Shown one piece after another: positions 12,601-24,400 of a DNA stretch of 64,000 nt (the first letter of the stretch is position 1; each line of letters opens with the position of its first letter). The stretch is from contig NC_134970.1 in NCBI RefSeq assembly GCF_965638725.1, forward strand, positions 3,043,001 through 3,107,000, given 5' to 3'. Origin of the DNA: Aptenodytes patagonicus. Taxonomy: Eukaryota > Chordata > Aves > Sphenisciformes > Spheniscidae. The notes beneath the pieces are model-generated. The model saw only the letters and a program-made list of their open reading frames with translations, was not told where the DNA came from and made no database searches. The position numbers and the translations under genes were made by a program.

Positions 12601-15089
12601 CTCAGCCCCAGCCCTATGCAAAAGCACGTAAACAACAAGCACAAGGAGGCAAAACCAGGCCTACAGCGGGCACACGCCAAGGAAGCCCTGACTCAACAAA
12701 GCCCTGCTTAAATTTAAGTGTTTGCTTTGGGATTCTGCTGGGTCCAATCAATTTGCCTAATTCCCCCCTGATAAACCTGGATCGATGACTGCAGAAGCGT
12801 GCAACGACCAAGCGGAGGGAAAGGCACAGACCCGTCCTTGCAGCACCTCCCTAATGTTGCCTAACGAGGATCAAAGCATTAAACCTCTTTTTATCGTCCT
12901 TTTCTTTTATCCCACTGTCTGGATTTCATCACGAAGGGACCTACCCAGACATGTTCCTCAGGAGTCTCCCAGCCCCAGTAGCCATAGAAACCGGCTATTT
13001 TTAGTCTGTTTTCATGATGCCAGTAAATGACTTTTTCTCTACTTTGGAGAGACAGAAGACCAGGTCAGCCTCGCGTGCTGGCGGATGGTAAATGAGCGTC
13101 TCCGGCAGGGCAGGCGTCCTCTCCCGTACCGTACTGTACGTTTGAGAAAATAAATGTGGCATTTGTAAATAAGCGCACATATCTACGCACAGAGCAGATT
13201 ACTTCCTACTGTACTTCCTATGCTAGAGAATATATTTATAAGAATTTTTAGAGTATGGATTTTATAGACGTTTGGAGATCAGGGATTTTTGGTATATGAC
13301 AAGCTTCCCCCTTTTCTGAGCTGGTTCTTCAAAAGACCCCGTAATACAAATTACCAGTGTTTGGAAATGCGATCAATGCGGGTAAGAGCACAGTGGTACT
13401 TAAACCATAAATCAGCCCCACAACAATGCCTTTCATTCCTGGGATATCAGTGAGACTCGCAGCCAAAGGCTTTTGAAGTCAGATGGAAAAACACATTTGT
13501 CTGAGTAATTATCGGGCTCCATGCTAATGAGCAACGCTGGCCGGGTAATTCAGCACGAGGGAAGGGAGCTGGGGCAGAGCATCATTTTCCTGGAGGGTTT
13601 TCTTAAAACACCCATCGTCTCCCGGGATGTTCCCCCTTCCTGGCAGCCCTGCGGCGGGATCGGGCCCCCGGGGGCATTTCCCCAGCTGCTCCCCACCCTC
13701 CTCCGGGGTACAAACGCTGGGGCAGCTCCTGGGGGTGCAGGAGCATCCCAGCCGGTGCCGTGTCCTCAGGGAGCACTCTGGGAAGGGATCAGCAAACCTC
13801 TGCCAGGCGGAGACGATGGAGACCGTTTCCTTTTAATGCTTGCCAGGTATCCTGGAGCTGAAATACACCGAGCCCGACGGCTTCTGCTGTAACGTATCTA
13901 GTTTACAAGATTGTACTATAAATTATAGATGCATATCATGCCTGCGGTTTGCACTGAGAGACTCGCCTATTGATCTGTCTCCTGCTGGTTAATATTCGGG
14001 ACTGCCACGGCCCTGCTTTCGGAAGCAGCGCGCTGTTCCGCGTCGTTTGTACCTCTCTCCGTCTGCACTTGGAGCGAGCACTTTCCCGGCCCGACTGCAC
14101 GAGCACGCGGGGAAGCAGCTGCGGCAGCTGCTGTAATAAACCGGCTTTACGATACCCCTCCGAGAGACGGGTTTCATTTCGTGTGTGCTGCTTGCGGCCC
14201 TGACCAGGGGTGGAAGCGGAAGGGAAGGTGGGTTTGGTGCGGCTGTGGCGGGAGACGGGCAGAGGCGGGGGGAGACGGAGTTCCCCAGCCCCGCTCTCTT
14301 CCCACCAAGCCCTGTGCGCAGCTAGAGGGTTGCGCTGCAAAGTTATTCGTTTACACGCGCACAGAGCAGGTGCAAAGCAGAAGCTGCAGTAAAACCCAGC
14401 GGCGGCAGCTCTATTTAATACAGCGGCTGTTGGGATGGGATCCCAAGTCCCCGGGTGACCAGGGATATAAAAACAGGCGACCCTCACAAGGGCAGTGGAA
14501 ATTGTATGAGCTCTAACAGAGGCACATTGAAATAGGCAGCAAAAGCATACTGCAGTGCAACAGCAACGCATACACCACTTTACCGCTGCCGGCCATGGGC
14601 AGCGCTCCAGCTGAGGACGGCCGCCCGGCCCAACTCAGCGCATGTAACGGGGGCTCCCTCTCTCGGGGCTGGGCCCTTTAAATCCGGGGGTGCCGGAGCC
14701 GGGACGGACCAGAGGTGGTGGGGATGGGGGGGGAGGGGGGTCCGCCCCGAGGAGGGAGGGCGCAGGTGGGACCTGCCAGGTGGCGCGGGGCAACCCCTCC
14801 CCAGGCGGTGGTACAGCCCACGGGGGGGGGGCGTGGCCGACCGAGGCGGGCGGGCGGCTTGAAAGCCGTTAGGCGGCCCGGCGTGAAGGGCTGCGGCCCG
14901 CCCGCCGCCACCGGGATCGGGCCGGGGGGAGCCCCGGGACGGCGGAGAGCCCCGGGGGCCTGCGCGGGGTGGAGGAGGCCTCCCCCGTCGGGTCTGCGAG
15001 CGAGCGAGCGGGGAGGGGGAATCGTGTGGGCGCGCATGCGCGGGGCGGTGCGCAGGCTCTTGCAGGCAGGCCGGGGTTGGTATTGCCGA

Positions 15090-15161
15090 GACCTCGTGGC
15101 GCAACGGTAGCGCGTCTGACTCCAGATCAGAAGGCTGCGTGTTCGAATCACGTCGGGGTCA
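15090..15161 (+). tRNA. tRNA-Trp (anticodon CCA)
   Basis: A complete 72-base cloverleaf. The acceptor stem pairs GACCTCG (15090-15096) with CGGGGTC (15154-15160), with one T-G pair, followed by discriminator A. The internal A box TGGCGCAACGG lies at 15097-15107 and the B box GTTCGAATC at 15141-15149. The anticodon stem TCTGA/TCAGA frames the loop CTCCAGA, with CCA at 15122-15124. There is no intron and CCA is not encoded at the 3' end, as in eukaryotic nuclear tRNA genes. The sequence is nearly identical to vertebrate nuclear tRNA-Trp as I recall it. It is transcribed by RNA polymerase III from its internal promoter and lies inside a CpG island, which suggests an active copy. Confidence 0.97.
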
Positions 15162-15181
15162 CGGCTCCCTGCGGGGTTCCC

Positions 15182-15186
15182 TTTTT
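15182..15186 (+). terminator. RNA polymerase III T-run terminator
   Basis: Five T residues lie about 20 bases after the end of the tRNA-Trp gene. This is the first run of four or more T downstream and fits a normal Pol III stop. Confidence 0.65.
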
Positions 15187-15797
15187 GCGGGGCCTGCCTC
15201 GGGCTTCCCCGGGGGCACCGGCCCGGGAAGCTGCGGGGTGTCGGGCTGGTGGAGCCAGGGGCGCGGGGTTGAGGGCAGAGCTCCGGCGGTCCCTCCACGG
15301 CTCTTAATTCTTGCTCTGGGTGGGCGTGAGGTGCCCCGGTGCCCCAGTGCCCTTGACCTCCCAGGGCGCTGCAGCCCGGCGGAGGGGCCTGGCAGACCCT
15401 CCCCCCCCTCCCGAATTAACGGAACCGAAATACAGTTGCGCTTCACCCCGATTAAAACAGCGGGTTGCTCCAGCCGGGGCGGGAGAGGGACGAGGAGCGC
15501 TGGGAGAGGGAGCGGTGCGGATTCTGGAAGGTTCGGAGGCGCCGTGGCGGCGGGATTCCCGCCGCGTCCCTCCCGCCCCAGCCTGAGGGGAGGTCGAGCG
15601 GGCCGCGAGGGAGGCGGCGTGCCGGCCCGGCCGCGGCTTTGCCCCTTTGGGTGGCTTCAAAAGCGTGTCCTCTCTGTAAACCGTAGCGAAGAGATGAGGG
15701 ACGTAAAGTAACTCCAGGTCCTGGGGGAGAACAGTGACTTAAGTGCTGCTGTTAGGGGCATAAATGAAGAAACTTTGGATGATGGAGCTATTTCGCT

Positions 15798-16018
15798 ATG
15801 ACTTTCCCCCCCCCCAACCGCAGGCACTGCTCTCGAGGACAGCGCAGGAAAACAATTTTAAATGGAAATAATCTTTCCGAGTTGGTAGAATTCAACCGCT
15901 CTGATACCCCTGGGAAGTACCCAGTCTTCTCAATAGGCTCATCCGACACAGATCGGACCTCAAAGCGCTCGGGAAACGTGAGCGGTATTCGGTCCCGGGG
16001 GACGTACCGTGTGCGTGG
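15798..16018 (+). other. Candidate 5' exon of the LEMD1-position gene
   Basis: The exon end is supported by a strong donor, GCGTGG|GTGAGT at 16018/16019, inside the CpG island; the exon start is unknown and the start given here is only that of the open frame. An ATG at 15798 opens a frame that stays open to the donor and continues across the splice into 16102-16207, giving 109 codons before a TGA at 16208. It precedes the inferred main start (18442) and is in a separate frame, so it is either a long upstream ORF or chance in GC-rich 5' UTR. Confidence 0.3.
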
Positions 16019-16101
16019 GTGAGTAGCGATCCGGAGAGACGGCGTCAGCTGCGATCCTCTCGCCGACATAAGTAATATTTTAGGAATGTTTTTGTCTTCA
16101 G

Positions 16102-16240
16102 GTGCTTGTGTAGTACAGACCCGGCGGGAACTTTGGCAACAGGCTTTGAGAGGATAAACAAAACTGAACCAGCAGTGACTGGAGCACAGCTTTTGAATGA
16201 TCCTGGGTGACGATGCCTGTCTCCTGTGATGCTATGAGAA
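16102..16240 (+). other. Candidate second 5' UTR exon
   Basis: A pyrimidine-rich acceptor (TTTTTGTCTTCAG, ending 16101) and a strong donor (GAGAA|GTAAGT, 16240/16241) bound 139 bases. Joined to the exon at 18382, every frame that begins in this exon stops before the main ATG; for example ATG at 16213 gives a short frame that ends in the next exon. This would therefore be untranslated leader with upstream ORFs. The call rests only on splice-site quality and position. Confidence 0.35.
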
Positions 16241-18441
16241 GTAAGTGGTGCCTTTCTTCTAAGAAACCCCAGCAGTAGCTGAATTAGATGCTTTTCAGAA
16301 TTAAATATAACACAGTGCTCCGTACGTAACTCTCTTCCAGCCTTTGTGATGGTAGAAGTAGCTCTAGCTCTGAAGCAGACATGCACTTTGTTGTTTTAAA
16401 CTATTTTACATTTGGAAGGAACAATAAAGGCAAAGTATAATCTGCAGGATGGATAAAGCTTCTAAGTGGTCATTAACTAACGGCTTTAACCTGTTCAGCA
16501 GATGATGGCTTGTGTACACCTGAGTTTCTATAGTCTTGACCACTTTCCATTAAATGGCTTCTGTCTTGACTAGCTTTTCTTCTGAACTTCATTGCTTTAC
16601 AATAGCACATAGGAATGATGCGTTGAGCTTCTGTTGCCACAAAGATTACCTTTCTGTTGAAAAATAGCACCAGACTAAAAGAAATGGAAATTGAGTCTTT
16701 ATTGCCCTGTGCTGTCTTCACTGATAGAATTTTAATTAAGGAAAAATGGCTGGGCAAAAAATAACCTCATATCTGGAAGCATATATCCACAGCGATGTGC
16801 TCCCTGAAATGTGTGATATTAAAGCCATTCATAAGGTGACAGCAGGATATGTTTCAACCTCATTCTGGAAGTTTGAATAAATATGTTGCACGTGTTTGCT
16901 ATGTGGCTACTAATTAAAATGTGTGTGTAATTGGTTTGGGATTTAACTGGAAGGGATGAATGAGCTTAAAGTAAATGACTTGGAACCCCTTAAAAGGATA
17001 ACTCCTAGAACTTGAGTATTTGTCTTCTCTCTTCTCAGTGTTCTGTTACTATTTAATATTTAAGCCTCTTTTTTTGCTGAAAAGCTCCTCAGGTTGCTGT
17101 TAAATGTTGTTTTTCCTTTGATGGAACAACTGTTTTTTTTCAAAAGATGACAATTGTTTAATGATAATTTCATGAGGAAGATACCGTTCATGGCTTCGTG
17201 GTTAACATCTGTCTTGATCTAAATACCAAATGTGATACTGAAACACCTGGGTCTTGTTTGTGTATTTCACACACGTGTTTGTGAAACAAGGAACTTTCTG
17301 GAGCTGCTGTGCCTCTGGCTGAGGTCTTCACTGAAGTGTTCAATGCTGACAGAACAGGATGACTTAACACAATGGAAAATGAAAGTTACTGAGTATCTAC
17401 TCAGTATTTAAAAATGTAGTTGCAATTAAAAGGCTTCTCTGTGCATGTACTTTGTAATGCCAGGTGCTTAGTAAATTATTTTTTTCCTGTTTAGAAATTA
17501 CATCTGTCTGTTTCAGGGTAAAAGGACCTGTAATGAATTCTGCAGAAAGTACCTCTTCCTAGGATTTCCTCACTTAAAACTGTTCTAATACGAGGTAGCT
17601 CCAGCAAGCTTGGGTACTGCACAGCTGAGGGAATATCAGTGCTTCAAAATGGCTTTCCACGCTCTATTTCCTGTCTCTTTAATGTTTTAAATTGAATAGG
17701 TATGCAGCATTGCTGTGATTTTTATTCCATCAGCTAACAGCGTCTGAGAGTATGATGGTGCAAACATATTCCCTGTTGTGTGATCTTCAGGAATCAGTCG
17801 TCTTCCTTAAAGGTTTCAAGCATAGGGTCTCTTGTTCTTTTTTTGGAAAGACTGTTTTCATAGTGTAATCAGTCTGAAATAATTTAGTTACAGTCATACT
17901 GTTCCTACTATACATTCTCACCTCCCTTCACCTTGCCACCTTAATCAATCCCTCTAGTTTCTTAATTATTTTTGATGCTCTCTTGTGTTCCCCTGTGTCT
18001 CTGCTGCACCCTGCCCTTGCCATCCAGGCAGGGGATCCCGGTAGCTGTGGCTCTGGAACTGGCTCGTGTTCCAGATTCCTTGTGGTGTCATACAGGCTTA
18101 CCTCTCCCTCATTCACGGTATGGTGTTTCTCTTTATCATTAAAAAAAAAAAAACCAACAAACCCCAAACAGAAAAAAAATTAGTATTTATGTTGCTTTTG
18201 CCTATTGATACATGATGTCGGACTTCTCCTAGAAATCATTGGTTGTCTCTTCCCAGTTTGGCTCCCATAAAAGATGAGGGTTAGCTTTTTCTCAGATAAA
18301 CTTGTTTAAATTGTATGAGATGTAACTTTTATATTTAAGCTCATATGATACTGATGACGCTTCCAACTTTTGCTCTTCCAGGAGAAGGATTTTCTCCATC
18401 TAAGTGAAATTTCTTTCTGATTGACTTCACTACCGGTTCCC

Positions 18442-21400
18442 ATGGGAAGTTACGACATCACAGAGCAGTCGCTAACACCAAACAGCGGGGTAAGGGAAAG
18501 GACACCCTTCCAGTGCCCTCTGTCACTGCCTTACTTAGCAATTGGGACTCCAGCTGATCATGTGAGGAGGTAAGTGGCTTCCTCTGAAATACTGGAACCT
18601 TTTATTTTGGATGAACATCCCCACCTGTGAGCTGATGTGGCACAGCTGAGGTGTGTGGGCCATTGGAGCGGAGCTGTGCTGGTGGACTTTCCCCGCTGGT
18701 CAGGGCAAACTTGTGAGCACTTGGAGCTGAAGTGGTCTTTCTAGAGAGTGATTATGTGATTAAGGTTGGTAAGGTCTAAATATTTTGTGAAAGAATGACA
18801 CCAGTGGGACAGAACTTCTTGTGGAAGTCAAATGTACTGTTATGTGATTTTTATTTTTCTTTAGCCTTACCAGAGGAAAATTAAATGTGAAGGTAAAACC
18901 ATGGCCTGCGACACGATCTCCTGGAATCTACATGGTCTGTTCCCGCCGTGATCTGTGGGGGGCAGTGCCCATCTTTCTTCTTTCCTCCCATATTTTGTTG
19001 GCTGATAAATAGAGGTCGCTGAACTGGTGCCAAGGAGTGAACAGCTTCACTGCTGTGGTGCAGGCATGCCTGCCAGCCTTCCCTGGGCTGCTCCCGAGGC
19101 TTCCTTCCGACTTTCATTAGGAGATGTTGAGAAATTAAACGGGAAAATTGCCAATATTTGGTGAGGCTCTAATGAAGGGAGTGCTGATGCTGAAGGGGCT
19201 CTGTTTATATAAAACCTCATCTTTCTAAACCACCTTTCATCTGAGTATTTGCTGGTGATGTTTGTCTATACCTATGACTTGGATTTTGTGTCCTGTGAGA
19301 CAGGTACCTATCTGTGGCTCACAGAAATAGAAACAAAGACTATGTGACTGTCACAGAGGTCGCTTCATTTTATCTTGTCCCAATCGCTTTACTTACTGGC
19401 GTAGAGTGAGGAAAGACTATTCTTCCAGAAAACAATCTAGAAACACATTAAAGAGCAGATCTGAAGCCCCTGTCCTTTTAAGAAAATGAGGTGTGGCTTT
19501 AGGTGATTTTGCTCCTTAAAACAAACAGCCTCTGATCTTGGGAGTTTATCGGGGGCCCCCCCCACCCCAATCGGGATGGCAAATGTTATAATAAAAATCA
19601 GGTCACAAGAGACCAATGCACGAAGGAGCAGCTGTTGCATGCAGTCATGCACAATATTCCTGTGCTAGAAATGATTCATAGTCTGTGTAATATATATGGA
19701 AATGTGCTGCAGGAGCATTGCAGAAAATAACCTATTGTATTCGTACAGCTCCAACAAAGCTGATCTTTGATTTGTGGATTTTACAAGCCTTTTCCCTTTT
19801 ATGATATGTCAAATAAACATAGGCAATCTACCTTTTAGTTAAGTAGCATTACTTGACTGTACTTAATCTGTACGTATATGCTTCTTGTAGACTGACATAT
19901 CTGAATGCAATACCTTCAGCACTGAAAGCATAAACTAAATGAAGGCTACGGCAGGGAGTTGTATGGAAAGAAAATCAAATCCTGCTGCAGAAGTATTCTG
20001 GATGAACAGATAAAGGAGGCGGAATAAAGAGAACAAAGTGAGGGGACCATTTCAGAGGTCTTAATATTCTGAAAAATCTGAGCTGAAAGGGGTTTTTACT
20101 CTTTTTACTCAAGCAGAACATTCTGTGTTTTAATCTCAAAAAGCCTTTTGGGGAGTTCCTTAGTACTAAAAGCTGTTCTGCCCCTACCTTTTCTTTATTA
20201 TGTCCTTTGAAGTTCCCTTCAAAGATGAAGCCAAACTTCCCATTTATTCTACAGACTGTAATTAATATCTAGCTTTGTTTAAGCAATTAGCTTGGCAGGG
20301 TGATTTCTGTTGCTGTTTAAAAAAAAAAGTTCCAAAATCCTGAGGGGTTTAGACATGTTTTGAAAAAACACTAAGCCAACAGCTGTGCATTGGACTAATC
20401 TGACAGTATAGCAGCTGTCATAACAAAAGCAGAGCTGGTTCAAACACAGCTCCTTTGTATAGTGATTGAAAATGATTTAAAGGAAAAGATTATTTACTGG
20501 TTCTACTGTGTTGAGCTGTGGGGCTGTATAAGTGACTGTTCACTTGTTTTTGGTATGTGATCCCCAACAGATGAATGGGCTCTTAACCACCTCTTTAGCT
20601 TAGAGACTCAAATGTGTTTCGATACTCAGCTCTGTTTCTTGCTGCTGCCTTTGTTTGCGGTCCCTCTGTGTTTCTGGAACCATGTTATGTAGGTGCCTGC
20701 CTGGATGCTGCTTGGTCGATGGCAAGCCATTTCAACATGCGCACAAACCACATCTGTAATCAAAGAGTGCTCCAGTGAATGCACAAGAGGATAATTAAGC
20801 AATGCAATTTGTAAAAAGCTACAGTTCAGGACATCTTCAAAGTATCAAATTATGCAACCTGGTGTAGATATTTCAGGCTAATTCACTCATATTTTAAGGC
20901 CCTTCCCTCCCCCCTTTCTCTTCATTCAGACAGAAGTACTGGAGTAACCTTTGAAACAAAAGACTTCAAAGTGACAGCAGCCTGTGCCTCTGGCTATACT
21001 GAAGTAAGTAATCTGCTAATGCATGAATATTTTATGTATCTACAGCTAAATGAAGGAAATTGCAAGTTGATATAAACTGATGTTCTTTGTATTAGCTCAT
21101 GACAAATGCAGCAATTACCTCCCAATCAGTTAATTATAGTGTCCTTCTATGGCCTGCCTTCCATGTTCATGAGCTTTGTTTTGTAAGAGGAGTGAGTATT
21201 TGTTAAACTCACAGTTCTTCTATAGCTGCTTCACTGAAGAGGTACTTTTTGTTATGCTTTTGAAAAAGATATTGGCCTTTAATACCACAGTGAAAGTCAT
21301 TGGTGTTTCCTCAGTCCATCTTGCTGCTTTCTCTTTTGTTTATAGTCTTCACACCTGGAAATGTCTGGATATCGTATGAAGCTTCTGTTGCCTGATGCAG

Positions 21401-24400
21401 ATTACAGTCTTGCTGAGATAATAGCAGAGGAAAGTATCTGTGCTTCTTACATGTTAATTCTGTTACGCTTTTGCATCTAGCAATCCCTGAATCTAGAAGT
21501 GAACTTAAATTGGACTTCCATCACGGTTTGCTGTCTCCTAATCCTGACTTTCTAGCAATGACTGTTAAAGGAAGCCAGGTCCACTTGTGGCAACAGAACA
21601 TTAAACTGGGCTTACTTGTACTCCGTCTATTTGGATGATCTAGTAGCTTTCAATGCATACTAGATATGTTCATAAGAATAACTGAAACTAGTGGCTAACA
21701 GAAATGAAAATTGGTGCCACTTCACGATGGGCCATCTCTCATATACTAGATTTTAAAATATAAAATAATTAGATAAAGGATAGCTAATTAAGAATAGAGT
21801 ACATATCAGATGATTAGTGATAAAGTACAGGCTATCTTGAGGATTGCTTTGCTCCTCACTTATGGAATGTAAATTATTTCAGGCTTTTAGTTACATGCAT
21901 TGTAACTGTATGTGTAGACTTGTTACAGGTGGAAAAATGGTAAGAAGTTTCTAATTTAAATCAGTATGAATAACAAGAACACGGTCTGTGTTGTACGGCA
22001 TTCAGGACTTTGGTAACTCACGATGAGAGACTCTAATTACGTGCCCACAGGCTGCATTAATGAGTCTGTCTTGAAATATTAACAGGTAGAACAAATATTG
22101 CCGGAGGATGAACTGCCGATAGACCAGGCGCAGGGACAAGACAGATCACCTGGCAGCAGTCCCCACAGCAGTCTCAAGGCTGTTTGCAGGAAAAGGGTAT
22201 TATGGCATTGTTAACTTACAATAGTCACCTCTCTGCGCTTCCTCTGGGCACAAAACACTTCCAAGGTACAACCCTCAGACTAGTGCCCCATCCAAATGAT
22301 ATGAGTCATGGAATCTCATTTCACTTACTGAGACAGCAGTACAGAAGTGCATCCCTTGGTCGCTTAGTCTGAAGCTTAGAAATCTTCCATCTTATCTGAA
22401 TTTATCTAATGTGCACTTCACAGTGCGGTGTAAAGATCCTGAGTCAACTCTGAACAAATGAGCTTGCTCATACCAGAGGAATTCTGGCAAGGTAGCCAGA
22501 TGTTCCCCTCAAGGCATTCCACTTCCTTCTCAGCATAGCATGTAGCCTAGAAGATGGCTATCTTTAAAGAAGATGGTATTCCCTTTTGAAGAGAATATTT
22601 AGGAGAACTTTTTGATGTAGGATAAATTCCACTTGGCATTTAAAATTCAGCCATGGATCATCTTGAAACAGGAGATTCTGAGTGGATCTCTTTGCCCAAG
22701 CACTTACATGCTTCAGCCCTGGAAACGGGCCCTGTTGCATAATGTTAAAGATGGTGGCTAAATCTTTGCAGGGTGTGGCCATCAGTCTCTTTGGCACAAG
22801 ATTTCTGTCTCTTGGTGGCACCCAGCACAATGGGACTTCGGTCCTGAGCGAGGCCTTGGAACATTAATATAACAGGGATGTTGACTATAGCACTGTTTTC
22901 CTTGCATGCAGATGAGTTTGTTGAGCTGCTGTGATGAGATGATGTGTCCAGAGGCAAAATACGGTTTATTGTGCATTATTCACCGACTTGTGCAATAAAT
23001 CAGTTTAAAGTAGTATTTCTTTTTCCAGCAGGATGAGAAAATGGTGGCCAAGAGTACAATGATATACTGAACACCAATTAATATTCCAGAGGCATCCATG
23101 TTAGGCAGTAGACTGCAGGCAACCAGCCTTTATTTTGACCTAATCTTTGGGTGATTTTAAGTACTCCCGAAGACTTTTTTTTTTTTGCTATCTGCAGAAG
23201 AACAATCCACTTTAAATGAAATTTCAAGGCAGTTTCTATTCACTGAATTGCTTCCCATCAAGAAGTAACATGGTGTTTCTTATGTCTGGGCACCATCCTT
23301 GTTAGACTCCTGTGATCATTGACGTGCATTTAAACATTGGAACAGGCTGCCCAGGGAAGTGGTTGAGTCCCCATCCCTGGAGGTATTTAAAAGACGTGTA
23401 GATGAGGTGCTTAGGGACATGGTTTAGTGGGCATGGGGGTGTTGGGTTGACGGTTGGACTCGATGATCTTAGAGGTCTTTTCCAACCTTAATGATTCTAT
23501 GATTCTACTCTTCCTCATTAGTCTTGTTCTGATAACACCAGGACCTCAAAAGATGAAGCATCCTCCCCCTTGAAATTAAGGTGGCCTTGCTCTAGTAATC
23601 TGCAGCTTGTTTGGTAGCTTTGCTTGTTAGAAATAAAAAGTTATGCATTAAGCTCATTGAATCTCTCCCCATGCTTTCTTTTTTCATCAGGTGAGTGGAA
23701 CATCTAGTGATGGAACAGACGAAGATGACCAAGGTGAAACGTGCTTTTCTGACTCTTTGCCTCCCAGAGGAATCGGGTACCGTGCACTTTAACCTGTCTT
23801 TTGTCATCAACCACCTTTCCTTTGGCTTGTTTTCCCATTTTGGAGAAGTTCCCTCACGGTTATTTGCAGATTAACATCTTTGAAAGCACAGGGTTTGTGG
23901 AAATTCTTGTTTAAAAAAGAAAGCTTTAGCGGAGAAATTTCTGGAACTAGATAAAAAAGACTTTTTGAAGTTGAAGAGTGCCTTAAGTGCAACATTTGAG
24001 TTTCACCTGGAATTCCTGTGAGCCCACTGCCACGTGATTATAACAGCAAAGAAACTGCGTTGCATTACTGAATCTGCCAGGCCATTCAGCAACTTCTGCC
24101 CTTCTCTGCATCTGAGCAAAAATGATGCTTGTGCAGTTGTGCAGAGTTGTAACAGCACTTTTTGATGCTCAGAAAAACTGGTTTCTTATAAAGGCATTGT
24201 CTGGCTGACAGGACACCATTTCAAGAAACCTGTTTCAAGAGTGCATTAAAGTGAGGTGTTAACGACTGGGGTGTCAGGGGGAAGAGGGCCACTTCCTTTA
24301 ATGGATGAACTTCAGGTAGGTTGTAAGTGTGGGTGGCCTTTTTACAATTTACTGCTTAGATACTGAAAGCAGGGTAGTCTCCACAGACTCCTTAGTCTCT

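Larger units (their letters stand above)
3189..14100. other. Long intergenic stretch without supported genes
   Basis: About 11 kb with no exon I can support. Long frames at 5064-5666 and 5954-6784 on the minus strand are compositionally biased and have no recognisable domain. The stretch holds a 30-bp tandem duplication (3768-3827), two old SINE-like relics (4695-4765 and 5488-5600), and a CA/GT-rich palindromic minisatellite (9505-9665). AT-rich blocks at 8220-8410, 9820-10060, 12420-12560 and 13120-13520 are possible regulatory DNA, which is inference only. The region lies between LEMD1 and the expected position of CDK18. Confidence 0.45.
14200..16050. promoter_or_regulatory. CpG island, probable promoter of the LEMD1-position gene
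   Basis: CpG dinucleotides are dense from about 14,580 to 15,640 and stay frequent until about 16,070, against a CpG-poor background downstream. The island contains GC-box-like GGGGCGG and GGGCGGG strings and encloses a tRNA-Trp gene. The next plus-strand gene starts translation at 18,442, so the island sits where its promoter should be. A strong donor (GCGTGG|GTGAGT) at 16,018/16,019 could end the first non-coding exon. CDK18 is expected upstream on the other strand in other amniotes, so bidirectional activity is possible but not shown here. Confidence 0.65.

Noticed and set aside
16605-16620. Minus-strand match to part of the mature miR-135 sequence (CACATAGGAATGA)
   Set aside because: MIR135B lies in LEMD1 in human, so I looked for it. 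Only about 12 bases match, on the wrong strand, the rest of the mature sequence does not follow, and no hairpin partner is visible.
18490-18569. Alternative longer form of the 18442 exon ending at a strong donor (GAG|GTAAGT at 18569)
   Set aside because: Every continuation into the following exons meets an early stop; the donor at 18489 keeps the frame. It may be a minor non-productive form.
22564-22957. Minus-strand frames of 64-88 codons in a LEMD1 intron
   Set aside because: They overlap a decayed repeat and lie antisense to an intron; no protein family recognised.
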